Positions 21,009 to 29,896 of a stretch of 61,421 nucleotides of DNA are shown one piece after another. The notes beneath the pieces are model-generated. The model worked only from the letters and a program-made list of their open reading frames with translations, was not told the origin of the DNA and did not search any database. The stretch comes from a virus, in IMG/VR virus record IMGVR_UViG_3300017752_003321, positions 1 through 61,421 of that record. One strand, given 5' to 3'. The first letter of the stretch is position 1. The number at the start of each line of letters is the position of its first letter. A program made the translations under genes and the position numbers.

Positions 21009-23089
21009 TGGCTTATACAATTAACTACTCAGATACTAACAAGGGTACTATCTCAATAGAAGATAATACAATTAATCAGCAAACAAGTCTAGATATTCCT
21101 GGACGTAACACAACTAGTTATGGGTCAGTTATTGCAGAAAGTTTTTTAAAGCAATTAGAAAATTTTGCTAATACATCAGCACCAAGAAATCCAATACAAG
21201 GACAGCTATGGTATGACAGTTCAACAGGCATTGATACATTAAAATTGTACGATGGCACAGACTGGGTAAATGCTAGTGGACTTAAAAAAGGAAGCACAGC
21301 ACCAGAGGTATCAAATGCACTGCAAGGCGATCTTTGGTCAGATACAGATAACAATCAGTTGTATATTTTTACAGGTAGTGGTTGGACACTTGTTGGACCA
21401 GAGTATAGTGACGGTTTGCTAACAGGAGCAAAGCCGGAGGTAGTTACAGGTAAAGATGAAGTACTTTATACAATCCTGCAACTTGAAGTTAGCGGAAGTC
21501 CTATTGCAATTTATTCAACAAGAACATTTCAACCAAAAAGTACAATCACAGGATTTACAATTATCCAACCTGGCTTGAATTTATCTTCAGCAAATATTGG
21601 CGGAGACGGAATAGCAAAATATCTAGGTACCAGTGAAAAAGCAGAAAACTTAGTTGTATCAGGTGCAAGTGTTGCGGCAAGTAACTTTTTAAGAAGTGAT
21701 GTTGCAAGTACATCATCAGAAAAATTAACAATTAGTAATAACTCAGGTATACAAGTAGGACAGGACGCTATTGTTACATTTGACGTACAAGGTACATCGG
21801 GAGTTGTAACTAACCTAACATCGGGTGCACCTATTGACTTTAAGGTTAATAACTTAGGTGTACAAGCAAATGTAATTAGAATTGACTCAACTGAAAAAGT
21901 TGGTATTAATACACTATCACCTGCAGAAGCATTAGATGTTGCAGGTTCTATACAAGCAAGTGCAAACTTAATTGTGCAAGGTACTACAGACAGTGCAAGT
22001 ATAGGAACAGGTGCAGTTAAGATTAGCGGCGGCGTAGGTATTGCTAAAAAATTATTTGTAGGAACAGATTTAAATGTTGCAGGAACCAGTACAGTAGGTG
22101 CAGTTGCACCTATAGCAACACAAACATATTCATTAGGCACAAGTGATAGACGCTGGTCACAAGTGCATGCAGTTGAATTTAGAGGTAATGTAGTAGGTAA
22201 CATAACAGGTACAGTTACAGGTGGAGCCGCAAATGCAAATAAACTTACAAGTGCTTCAACATTCCAATTGACAGGAGACGTAAGTTCTAATCAAATTACA
22301 TTTGATGGACAAGTTGGAGGAACTACAAAAACATTTAACACAGCAATCAGTAACACGTTTATTGCTAACAAGACACTTGCTACACAACCTAATAATGATG
22401 ATGAAATTATTATCAACAGAATTTCAGGTGATGATACAGGTGTATTTAAAATTTCACAAGCCGCACTAGTAAGCAGTGTTCCAGTTATACCAATTGGAAC
22501 TATTGTACCATTTGGCGGTGTTAACACACCAGCAGGATGGTTGTTATGTGATGGAACAGAAGTTAGAATTGCTGATTACTTAAATTTATATAATTCAGTA
22601 CAATATCAATTTAAAGATCAAAGCCAAGTTACATCAGGATTTTTTGGACTACCTGACTTTAGAGGTAGGTTCCCACTAGGTGCTGATAACATGGGCGGAT
22701 CAAGTGCTAATAGAGTATCAGACGCAAACGCTGATACAGTTGGACTAGCATCAGGTGTTGAAAGTAGAGCAATTGATGTTAAAAACTTACCAGAACACGA
22801 ACACGATTTAAGATCACCAAAAGGTGCTCAGTTTTATGTAATACTTGACGACAGTGGCGTTCAGCAAGATGCTGATACAATACCATATGATGCTCCAACA
22901 GGATCAGGAGCAGGACAAGCTAGAACATCATCAGGTGGTGTGTTAAACAGAAGAAACATTGCTTACAATCTAAACACAGGTTTAGAAGAATTTGAAACTT
23001 TTGATATTACAGAGCTTGGAACTCCATACAATGTTATGAACCCGTTCTTAACAGTCAAATATATTATCTATACGGGAGTCGGGGGCTAA
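21008..23089 (+). CDS. Tail fibre 1 with C-terminal tail-collar domain
   Basis: A 693-residue protein, first of three paralogous fibres. Residues 1 to about 200 are the shared module (ESFLKQLENFANTSAPRNP, then IQGQLWYDSS). The middle is Val/Ala/Gly/Thr-rich beta-helix-like sequence, including ALDVAGSIQASANLIVQG and GGVGIAKKLFVGTDLNV. The C-terminal part (about 494-565) matches the phage tail-collar domain: PIGTIVPFGGVNTPAGWLLC and then LPDFRGRFPLGADNMGG. Collar-type domains lie at receptor-facing ends of short tail fibres (T4 gp12). It probably binds the host surface. The next gene begins two bases after its stop. Confidence 0.85.
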   Translation: MAYTINYSDTNKGTISIEDNTINQQTSLDIPGRNTTSYGSVIAESFLKQLENFANTSAPRNPIQGQLWYDSSTGIDTLKLYDGTDWVNASGLKKGSTAPEVSNALQGDLWSDTDNNQLYIFTGSGWTLVGPEYSDGLLTGAKPEVVTGKDEVLYTILQLEVSGSPIAIYSTRTFQPKSTITGFTIIQPGLNLSSANIGGDGIAKYLGTSEKAENLVVSGASVAASNFLRSDVASTSSEKLTISNNSGIQVGQDAIVTFDVQGTSGVVTNLTSGAPIDFKVNNLGVQANVIRIDSTEKVGINTLSPAEALDVAGSIQASANLIVQGTTDSASIGTGAVKISGGVGIAKKLFVGTDLNVAGTSTVGAVAPIATQTYSLGTSDRRWSQVHAVEFRGNVVGNITGTVTGGAANANKLTSASTFQLTGDVSSNQITFDGQVGGTTKTFNTAISNTFIANKTLATQPNNDDEIIINRISGDDTGVFKISQAALVSSVPVIPIGTIVPFGGVNTPAGWLLCDGTEVRIADYLNLYNSVQYQFKDQSQVTSGFFGLPDFRGRFPLGADNMGGSSANRVSDANADTVGLASGVESRAIDVKNLPEHEHDLRSPKGAQFYVILDDSGVQQDADTIPYDAPTGSGAGQARTSSGGVLNRRNIAYNLNTGLEEFETFDITELGTPYNVMNPFLTVKYIIYTGVGG

Positions 23090-23090
23090 T

Positions 23091-24932
23091 ATGGCATATC
23101 AGATTAATAAGACTACGGGTGCTTTACTTGTAAATTTAGCAGACGGACAAATTGATGTAACAAGCACTGATATTACATTAATTGGAAAAAACTACACAGG
23201 TTTTGGTGAAGCAATTAACGAAAACTTTGTTAAGATGCTTGAAAACTTTGCAAACGCATCGTCGCCATCTAATCCACTAGCAGGACAAATTTGGTGGGAT
23301 TCATCAAACAGTAGATTAAAAGTTTATACAGGTACTGATTGGACAACAGGTGGAGGACCTATTGTACAACCTAAGCAACCTACAATGGTTGCAGGTGACA
23401 TGTGGATTGATAATGATGCAAATCAATTATACTTTTTTGATGGCACTGATTTAGAATTAGCAGGCCCAATTTACAATGCATTCCAAGGTAAGTCTGGACC
23501 TGAAGTTGTAACCGTGCTAGACAACACAGGTACAAGTAGAACTATTGTTAAGTACTGGGTAGGTGGTACATTTGTAGGCTTATGGAGTAAAGTTCCATTT
23601 ACTCCGCAAAACGTAGATACAATTCCAGGATTTACAGGCGATGTTGTAAAAGGATTTAATGTTGTTGACTCAGATTTTGTATTTGCTGGCACAGCGTCTA
23701 GAACATCAGCACTAGTTGACAGTAATAATGTTTCAAGAACAGCGGCACAGTTCCTTGCAAGTGACTCTGATGATGCAACATCAGGTGCATTAACAGTTAG
23801 AAACAATTTAGGACTTACAATTGGACTTACAGACAACAATGTTACAAAAGTAACATCAGAAGGTGTTGTTAATGAGAACCAAGTATCAGGACAAAACTAC
23901 ACATTTAGAATGACTACCAGCAGTGGTAAGACTGATGCAATGACGATTGATTCATCAAATAGCAGAATTGGTATTTTTAACACTAGTCCAACAGAAACAT
24001 TAGACGTTGGTGGCAACATGAGAGTAGCCGGAAACTTAATTGTTGACGGAGAGACAACAGAACTTGATGTACAAAAATTATTAGTTAGAGATAAAAGTAT
24101 AGAATTAGCAAAAGGTGACGATAGTACGTTGCTTGACGACGCAGGAGTTGACCAAGCAGGTATAACAGTTGCATCTTCAAACGGTACAAAAGAATTTTTA
24201 TGGCGTAACAATACAAACTCATGGACATCTAATGTAAGCGTAAACTTAACTGGAGCAAGTTCACTTAAATTTAACGGGGTTGATATTATTACAGGATCAT
24301 CAGCAGTTGGTATTACAAGTGTTGGTGCATTAACAACAGCAAATATTGGTAGTTTTAGCTTTACAGGCGGCAATGCTTTATCTACAACCACTGTAGATGG
24401 AAGCGGAAACGGTATGAACATTACAGCGGCCGGTAATATTAACTTAGTCACATCAAGACAAATTAGAAATGTTAGTGATCCAACAGCGGCACAAGATGTT
24501 GCAACTAAAAATTATGTTGATAGTAGCATTAATTTAGAAGTGATAGCACTAGCATTAGACGTTACAGGACTAGGAACAGCAGGAACTGCACAACAGCATA
24601 CAAATATAGCTACAATTTTAAATGATATTTCACCGGCAAACACAAAACAAAACGGTACTGAAGCTAGAATACACTGTACAACCACTACAGGTGCTACAGC
24701 GACACTTACAGGTTCTGCTTTGAACACTGCATTTAATGAAAATACAATACTAGTACAGCAAAAAGATAATAGCGGCAACGATGATGGCTCTGTAAGTGTT
24801 ATTCAAAGTGCTACATTTAATGATGCTACTGGTGCTATTACATCTACAGTAACAAGAACACTTAAATTATTTAGAATTTCATCAGGAGCATGGGGTTATG
24901 TCCAAGACTTGACTCCGGGTAGTTTGATATAA
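23091..24932 (+). CDS. Tail fibre 2, paralogue of fibre 1
   Basis: A 613-residue protein. It shares the N-terminal module with fibres 1 and 3 (LIGKNYTGFGEAINENFVKM and LAGQIWWDSSNSRLKVYTG). The middle has ETLDVGGNMRVAGNLIVDG, a motif common in marine phage fibres, and QIRNVSDPTAAQDVATKNYV, a frequent fibre hinge. The C-terminal part differs from both neighbours and ends in an Asp/Thr-rich beta region with SGAWGYVQDLTPGSLI. The shared N-terminus most likely docks onto one site on the baseplate, while the C-termini give different binding tips. A ribosome site is weak here; coupling to the upstream gene is likely. Confidence 0.8.
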   Translation: MAYQINKTTGALLVNLADGQIDVTSTDITLIGKNYTGFGEAINENFVKMLENFANASSPSNPLAGQIWWDSSNSRLKVYTGTDWTTGGGPIVQPKQPTMVAGDMWIDNDANQLYFFDGTDLELAGPIYNAFQGKSGPEVVTVLDNTGTSRTIVKYWVGGTFVGLWSKVPFTPQNVDTIPGFTGDVVKGFNVVDSDFVFAGTASRTSALVDSNNVSRTAAQFLASDSDDATSGALTVRNNLGLTIGLTDNNVTKVTSEGVVNENQVSGQNYTFRMTTSSGKTDAMTIDSSNSRIGIFNTSPTETLDVGGNMRVAGNLIVDGETTELDVQKLLVRDKSIELAKGDDSTLLDDAGVDQAGITVASSNGTKEFLWRNNTNSWTSNVSVNLTGASSLKFNGVDIITGSSAVGITSVGALTTANIGSFSFTGGNALSTTTVDGSGNGMNITAAGNINLVTSRQIRNVSDPTAAQDVATKNYVDSSINLEVIALALDVTGLGTAGTAQQHTNIATILNDISPANTKQNGTEARIHCTTTTGATATLTGSALNTAFNENTILVQQKDNSGNDDGSVSVIQSATFNDATGAITSTVTRTLKLFRISSGAWGYVQDLTPGSLI

Positions 24933-24943
24933 ATACATATAAC
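24928..24943 (+). promoter_or_regulatory. Consensus T4-type late promoter before fibre 3
   Basis: TATAAATACATATAAC contains the exact T4 late promoter box TATAAATA. The TAA stop of fibre 2 (24930-24932) lies inside the box. The box ends 26 bases before the ATG of fibre 3. The identical 16-base string occurs on the minus strand before the fibre gene at 58158. Confidence 0.78.
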
Positions 24944-24961
24944 ACAATTAGGGGTTAATAA

Positions 24962-26452
24962 ATGGCATACGTAATAAATTTAACAAATGGAGGGTCGTTA
25001 GTAACGGTCGAAGACGGAACCATTGACCAGAGTACTTCACTTAAATTAGTAGGTAAGAACTATGCTGGTTATGGTGAAATTCAAAACGAAAACTTTATCC
25101 ATTTACTAGAAAACTTTTCTAGTGCAAGTCAGCCAGCTGGTCCATTATCTGGACAGATTTGGTTTGATAATTCAGTAAAAAAATTAAAGTTCTACGATGG
25201 AACAAAATTTAGAACAACAGGCGGAGCAGAAGTTGCTACTACCCAACCAGTTGGTTTAACAACAGGTGATTTTTGGTGGGATAGCGGTAACAATCAGTTA
25301 TATGCACAAAATGCCGACGGTGGATTTGTCCTAATTGGTCCACAGTCAATAGGTACTACAGTAAGTGCTATGGTAACTGCACAAATACGTGATAACAATC
25401 AAGTAAACAGAACTGTAATTAAAGGTACTGTTGATGATGGTGTGGTTTTTATTGTAAGTAATTCAGAATTTACAATTGATACTACAGATCCAGCAAATGT
25501 TATATCAGGTTTTGATGTAGTACGTCAAGGATTAACCCTAAGAAACACAACAAATGCTACAAACGGTGTGACAAGTTCAGCACACAGATACCACGGTACA
25601 GCAACAAACTCTGAAAGACTTGGCGGAGTGCTTGCTTCACAGTTTGTACAAAACACACCAGGAGAAGAAAGTTCATTTGGTGATATTGTTAGATTTTCCG
25701 ATGCAGGTCTGACAGTTGGTGCGGCAAATGACTTAGCAGTTTACATTGATACATCTGGCGCAGGTAACGAAGGTATTATTGAAAACACAGTAGGACAAAA
25801 AATTAGATTTAAAGTTAAATCATCCGGTGGAGTATCAACAGAAGTATTAAGTATACAAGCAACTGGACTTATTCCAACAATAACAGGAACTTTTGACATT
25901 GGTGATGCAAACTATAAATGGAGAAACATGTATGCTACTTCATTTAACGGATTAGCAACACAGGCGATTGCACTACAAGTTGGATCAAATTATAGAACAG
26001 GTGATGTAAATCCAACTAATAACACAGTTGCAGTACGTGATTCAAGCGGTAACATTTCTGCTAACGTGTTTAACGGTGTTTCAACAAGTGCAAGATATGC
26101 TGACTTGGCAGAGAAATATACTACAGCAGAAGAACATCCGGTAGGAACAGCTATGGAAGTATGCACACACGAAGAGCATGAAGCAGGACCTGCAAAAGCA
26201 AGTTCAATGTGTATTGGTGTAATTTCAGCAGAACCTGCATACTTAATGAATAGCGAAGCAGAAGGCCAAGCAATTGGTCTTAAAGGTCGTGTTCCAGTAA
26301 GAGTAAAAGGTATTGTTAAGAAAGGTGAAGCAGTTTACGCTTGGGAAGATGGAGTAAGCTCAACAGTACAAACTACAGCGTTAGTTGGTATTGCACTAGA
26401 AGCTAGTGATGATGAATCAGAAAAACTAATCGAGTGTGTACTTAAAGTATAA
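24962..26452 (+). CDS. Tail fibre 3, paralogue of fibres 1 and 2
   Basis: A 496-residue protein. The N-terminal module repeats that of the other two fibres (LVGKNYAGYGEIQNENFIHL, LSGQIWFDNSVKKLKFYDG). After a beta-rich shaft with TFDIGDANYKWRNMYATSFN, the last 120 residues form a compact domain starting YADLAEKYTTAEEHPVGTAM and including GRVPVRVKGIVKKGEAVYAW. That type of C-terminal domain is common at the end of fibres in T4-like marine phages. It has its own consensus late promoter, so its dose may be set apart from fibres 1 and 2. Confidence 0.82.
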   Translation: MAYVINLTNGGSLVTVEDGTIDQSTSLKLVGKNYAGYGEIQNENFIHLLENFSSASQPAGPLSGQIWFDNSVKKLKFYDGTKFRTTGGAEVATTQPVGLTTGDFWWDSGNNQLYAQNADGGFVLIGPQSIGTTVSAMVTAQIRDNNQVNRTVIKGTVDDGVVFIVSNSEFTIDTTDPANVISGFDVVRQGLTLRNTTNATNGVTSSAHRYHGTATNSERLGGVLASQFVQNTPGEESSFGDIVRFSDAGLTVGAANDLAVYIDTSGAGNEGIIENTVGQKIRFKVKSSGGVSTEVLSIQATGLIPTITGTFDIGDANYKWRNMYATSFNGLATQAIALQVGSNYRTGDVNPTNNTVAVRDSSGNISANVFNGVSTSARYADLAEKYTTAEEHPVGTAMEVCTHEEHEAGPAKASSMCIGVISAEPAYLMNSEAEGQAIGLKGRVPVRVKGIVKKGEAVYAWEDGVSSTVQTTALVGIALEASDDESEKLIECVLKV

Positions 26453-26471
26453 GTATTAAAAAGGAAGTAAT

Positions 26472-27386
26472 ATGGCAGTAGGCGATACAATTACCGCGGC
26501 GCGGTATAACATTATTCAAGCAAGAATTGCGGCAGTGATTGGTCTAGGATCAGGTGACGAAGGTTATGGTCAGGCTAGAGCAAGTAGCACAGTTGCAGTA
26601 GGTGCAACAGTAACAGCTCAAGACATGACAAACTTGTTTACTGACATGACTAAGATTAGATTGCATCAAACAGGAACGGCGCCAGTTGAGATTGCACAGC
26701 CTAGTGTAGGTGACACAATTTTAGATTCAAATTCTACTAACAAAGAAGGCTACGTACAGTATGAAACATTAAGTACAACAGCACAAGCGGCAAGATTAAA
26801 TGCGGCGGCAAGTCAGTTAGGCTTGCAATCTGGTACATCTAGTTCAAGATCTTCAAGTTGGTCAACAGACATCAATACTACATTCACAGTAACCTTTGGT
26901 GGATATTCAGTTACTAACGGTGACGGATCAACAACTACAATTAGTGGTACAGATCATATGCGTGTATTTTTTAATGCAGGCGGTACTGTAAATTTAAGTG
27001 GATCAATTGGATCCGGTAACACAACAATCAATAATGATTGGCGTAACTTAATGACAAGTGTTGGTACAGTTGTGTTTGGTAGAGCAACTACAAGTAATGG
27101 TTCAACAGGTACAAACTATGGCTATTCAAACTTGCCAACTAGTTTTGTAACAATTTTTAACAAAACAGCAAGTGCATATAGTCAAAACGACTATTTGATC
27201 CAAGCGAAAAAAAGTGGAGCAGTTTTAACATTCAGAGTTACGTTTAACGAAGATAAAACAGGTAATCCAAATTTTGACGAAGCTGTTACAGCGACTACAA
27301 CAAGCACAGCACAGCTTAATAGACCTAACAACTCTAGTAGTGTTAACATATCAGCGCCAACTTTCAACAATACAGACAACCTATAA
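26472..27386 (+). CDS. Putative tail fibre/virion protein
   Basis: A 304-residue, Thr/Ser/Asn-rich protein without charged helices after residue 100. The N-terminus (AVGDTITAARYNIIQARIAA) is a short helical head seen in small fibre or tail proteins of this phage type. The rest alternates short beta patterns, for example FTVTFGGYSVTNGDGS and HMRVFFNAGGTVNLSG. It lacks the shared module of the three preceding fibres. An AAGGAAGT ribosome site precedes the ATG. It closes the structural block. Whether it is a fibre tip, an adhesin or a decoration protein cannot be decided by eye. Confidence 0.65.
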   Translation: MAVGDTITAARYNIIQARIAAVIGLGSGDEGYGQARASSTVAVGATVTAQDMTNLFTDMTKIRLHQTGTAPVEIAQPSVGDTILDSNSTNKEGYVQYETLSTTAQAARLNAAASQLGLQSGTSSSRSSSWSTDINTTFTVTFGGYSVTNGDGSTTTISGTDHMRVFFNAGGTVNLSGSIGSGNTTINNDWRNLMTSVGTVVFGRATTSNGSTGTNYGYSNLPTSFVTIFNKTASAYSQNDYLIQAKKSGAVLTFRVTFNEDKTGNPNFDEAVTATTTSTAQLNRPNNSSSVNISAPTFNNTDNL

Positions 27387-27387
27387 G

Positions 27388-27395
27388 AGTAAATA
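27388..27395 (+). promoter_or_regulatory. Weak late promoter-like box before the accessory operon
   Basis: AGTAAATA lies 25 bases before the ATG at 27421, the same spacing as the better boxes at 1699 and 24928. It differs from TATAAATA at two positions. It is the only candidate promoter I see ahead of the 16.7-kb overlapping operon. Confidence 0.35.
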
Positions 27396-27420
27396 GTAAT
27401 ACTAAAGTAGGAGTATAACT

Positions 27421-27768
27421 ATGGACGAAGCACTAGAAAAAGCATTAGATTTTTCTAATTTTACCGCAACTCTTAATGCACAAAAACGTATATTACATGA
27501 AAAGTATCTTGACGAGCTTGTAATGTACTCCGATAATGGCAAATTTACAATTACCAAAGAACTTCTAAATTTTGTTTTCATGCTTAGTAAGGGCGGTATA
27601 GAGAAAACAGTCATAGTTGATGATAACTATACACCAATACAAATAGACAGTGTTGTTGACTTTGTGTCAAAAGCAATGCAACAATATACAGATGCAACTA
27701 ACAAGTACTTAGACGAATATAAAGCTCTAAGCACCAAGCGTAGTGTAGAAGGTTTAGTTGATGTCTAA
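27421..27768 (+). CDS. Small helical protein of unknown function
   Basis: A 115-residue, mostly helical, acidic protein with a strong AGGAG ribosome site. It begins MDEALEKALDFSNFTATLNA, has a central segment FTITKELLNFVFMLSKGG and ends in a charged helix. I do not recognise a family. It is the first gene of the long accessory operon and overlaps the next gene by eight bases. It could be an assembly chaperone for the preceding fibre (a fibre followed by a small helical chaperone is a common phage arrangement) or a carrier/substrate protein for the tailoring enzymes; neither is shown. Confidence 0.65.
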   Translation: MDEALEKALDFSNFTATLNAQKRILHEKYLDELVMYSDNGKFTITKELLNFVFMLSKGGIEKTVIVDDNYTPIQIDSVVDFVSKAMQQYTDATNKYLDEYKALSTKRSVEGLVDV

Positions 27769-28585
27769 TGGTGTACTATGCTTCGCACATAATAACGGAA
27801 AAATAGACTATTTAAAGCAAGCAGAATTCCTTGCAAAGCGTGTAAAACAACATTTAAATCTTCCAACTACCTTAGTTACGTCTACGCCACAAAGTCTTAA
27901 CAGCAATAAAGTATTTGATCAAGTAATTAAAATAGCAGATGATAATAGTAACGTAAAGCGTTATTATAATGGCTCTCTACATCACCAAAGATTATTATTT
28001 AAAAATAACGACAGAGTAAAAAGTTATGAATTATCTCCTTATGATACTACACTTGTCCTTGATACAGATTACATAATTTGTAACGATGTATTTAAAAATG
28101 CATTTAATAACTTACATAGTTTTCAAATATATAAAAAAGGAATTGATTTGTGTAGTTGGCGTAAGCATAAAGAATTTGATTATATTAATAATACTGGTAT
28201 TCCTTTTTATTGGGCAACTTGCTTTTGTTTTACAAAAACACAAGAAACAAAAATATTCTTTGACCTGTTGAAACACTTAGTAGATAATTGGAAACATTAC
28301 GAACAAGTATATAATTTAGGAAGCAGAAACTTTAGAAACGATCATGTGTTTAGTATTGCTATACATATAATGAACGGATTCAAAGACGATAATTGGGCAA
28401 AGACTTTACCGGGTAAGATGTTTTATACATTAGATAGGGATATTGTCAAAGCTATCAAAGATGATTGTATTACATTCTTAATACAAAAAGAAAAATATGT
28501 AGGAGAATATATTTTAGCATCAACAAAAGACTGTAATGTACATGTCATGAATAAGTTTAGTTTGGGAGAACTTATAAATGGATAA
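27761..28585 (+). CDS. DxD glycosyltransferase-like protein (GT-A type)
   Basis: A 274-residue protein. The segment SPYDTTLVLDTDYIICND (DxD at residues 101-103) is the metal/nucleotide-sugar site of GT-A glycosyltransferases. The N-terminus (GVLCFAHNNGKIDYLKQAEF) resembles the Rossmann-like start of these enzymes. The start is ATG at 27761; a TTG codon just before it is not needed. It overlaps both neighbours by eight bases. It shares the layout (SPYDTTLVLDTD versus TPYDETVVLDTD) with the next gene, so the two are paralogues. It may add sugars to envelope glycan or virion proteins; donor and acceptor are unknown. Confidence 0.68.
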   Translation: MSNGVLCFAHNNGKIDYLKQAEFLAKRVKQHLNLPTTLVTSTPQSLNSNKVFDQVIKIADDNSNVKRYYNGSLHHQRLLFKNNDRVKSYELSPYDTTLVLDTDYIICNDVFKNAFNNLHSFQIYKKGIDLCSWRKHKEFDYINNTGIPFYWATCFCFTKTQETKIFFDLLKHLVDNWKHYEQVYNLGSRNFRNDHVFSIAIHIMNGFKDDNWAKTLPGKMFYTLDRDIVKAIKDDCITFLIQKEKYVGEYILASTKDCNVHVMNKFSLGELING

Positions 28586-29375
28586 GGGATATATTATGGT
28601 AGCTATGGGTGATGACTATGTGCGTCAAGCATATTTGTGTGCATTGAGTATAAAGAAAACACAATCAATTAAAAATGTGTCAATAGTAACAAGTGACATA
28701 GTTCCAGAAGAATATAAAAGTGTGTTTGATAAAATTATAGAAGTACCGTGGCATGACAAACACTCACAAAGTTTTTATAAAACAGAACACAGATGGAAAG
28801 TATTTCATTTAACTCCATATGATGAAACAGTTGTACTAGACACTGATATGATATTTTTATCAGATGTTTCGCATTGGTGGAAATACTTTGCAGAAAAAAG
28901 TATAGGCTTTGTAAGCAAAGTAAGTGATTATCGAGGTAATATTATTACAAATGATTTCTATAGAAAAGCATTTACAGCAAATAATTTACCTAATATATAT
29001 TGTGCCTTTCATTATTTTAAAAAAGATGACACAGCATTAGATTATTATAAAGTATTAAATAGAGTGTGTGAGAACTTTGAAAAATATTATCAAGTATATG
29101 TTCCTAAGCAAAGTCCTAAATTAAGTAGTATGGATGTAAATCATGCTGTTGCATTACTTGATTGCAATATACAAGACTACAATATTAATTCTGCATCTTT
29201 TACACATATGAAAAGTAAAGTACAAGGATGGGATAACCCAACCGATACTTGGACTGATACTGTGCCATATTATATTAGTGACGAATTAAAAGTTGGCAAT
29301 TATAAACAGCATGGAATTTTTCACTATACAGAAAATAGTTTTTGCGAGGAGATGTTATGCAACATGTTAAAATAG
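28578..29375 (+). CDS. DxD glycosyltransferase-like protein, paralogue of the preceding gene
   Basis: A 265-residue protein with TPYDETVVLDTDMIFLSD (DxD at residues 88-90) and an N-terminus YIMVAMGDDYVRQAYLCALS that fits family 8-like glycosyltransferases acting on nucleotide sugars. The second half has HAVALLDCNIQDYNINS and SFTHMKSKVQGW, which resemble the acceptor-side part of such enzymes. A GGGAG ribosome site precedes the ATG, which overlaps the upstream stop by eight bases. Like its neighbour it lacks a membrane anchor and would act in the cytoplasm. Confidence 0.7.
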   Translation: MDKGYIMVAMGDDYVRQAYLCALSIKKTQSIKNVSIVTSDIVPEEYKSVFDKIIEVPWHDKHSQSFYKTEHRWKVFHLTPYDETVVLDTDMIFLSDVSHWWKYFAEKSIGFVSKVSDYRGNIITNDFYRKAFTANNLPNIYCAFHYFKKDDTALDYYKVLNRVCENFEKYYQVYVPKQSPKLSSMDVNHAVALLDCNIQDYNINSASFTHMKSKVQGWDNPTDTWTDTVPYYISDELKVGNYKQHGIFHYTENSFCEEMLCNMLK

Positions 29376-29896
29376 ATACTCCGCAGTATGTTTGTTTTAA
29401 TCAAAAGACTGGTGAAATTTTTAGTATTGGACCTAGCATAGAAGAAGGATATCAGTATTTTGAGGTTACCGAAGAAGAGATTGAACCTATAAAAACTTTT
29501 AAAGCAAACATGACTGACTATGTTGTAGCGTATAACAGGACTGATAAAGCATTTGTTCTTAAAAAGAATATTTATATTGAACACACAGAACAATTTACAG
29601 AAATTATGCCTGCAGATGAATCTGCTATGTATGATTTACTTTTAACGGTTGACAAAAAGTCTAAAAGATGTTATATTAGTACAGGTATTGAATTATTAGA
29701 TACAATGAAAACAACAAATGTAGATCTTCAAAAAGAGATTACTTTTAGTTTTACAAAGAAAGGTGATCCGCACATATTGTATGATATGGCTACATTTAAT
29801 ATTGCTGACCCTAAAGAACAGATGATTAACATTAAAGATGCATATAGTATCTATGCAAGTAGTGATATGGCAACTTGTATGTATAAGGAGTTATAA
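29357..29896 (+). CDS. Unknown 179-residue protein, possible virion component
   Basis: The start is ATG at 29357, chosen because GAGGAG lies seven bases upstream; a TTG-started extension lacks a site. The protein begins QHVKIDTPQYVCFNQKTGEI, then has GYQYFEVTEEEIEPIKTF and NMTDYVVAYNRTDKAFVL, a beta-rich pattern I associate with small structural proteins of T4-like marine phages, though I cannot name a family. It lies between glycosyltransferase-like genes and overlaps the end of the upstream gene. Alternative view: a substrate or scaffold for the tailoring enzymes. Confidence 0.6.
   Translation: MQHVKIDTPQYVCFNQKTGEIFSIGPSIEEGYQYFEVTEEEIEPIKTFKANMTDYVVAYNRTDKAFVLKKNIYIEHTEQFTEIMPADESAMYDLLLTVDKKSKRCYISTGIELLDTMKTTNVDLQKEITFSFTKKGDPHILYDMATFNIADPKEQMINIKDAYSIYASSDMATCMYKEL

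Noticed and set aside
21529-22203. A 224-residue minus-strand frame opposite tail fibre 1
   Set aside because: It is antisense to a well-supported fibre gene, Val/Pro/Thr-rich as expected from the reverse of repeats, and lacks a ribosome site. The same holds for 23897-24451, 1960-2337 and other antisense frames.
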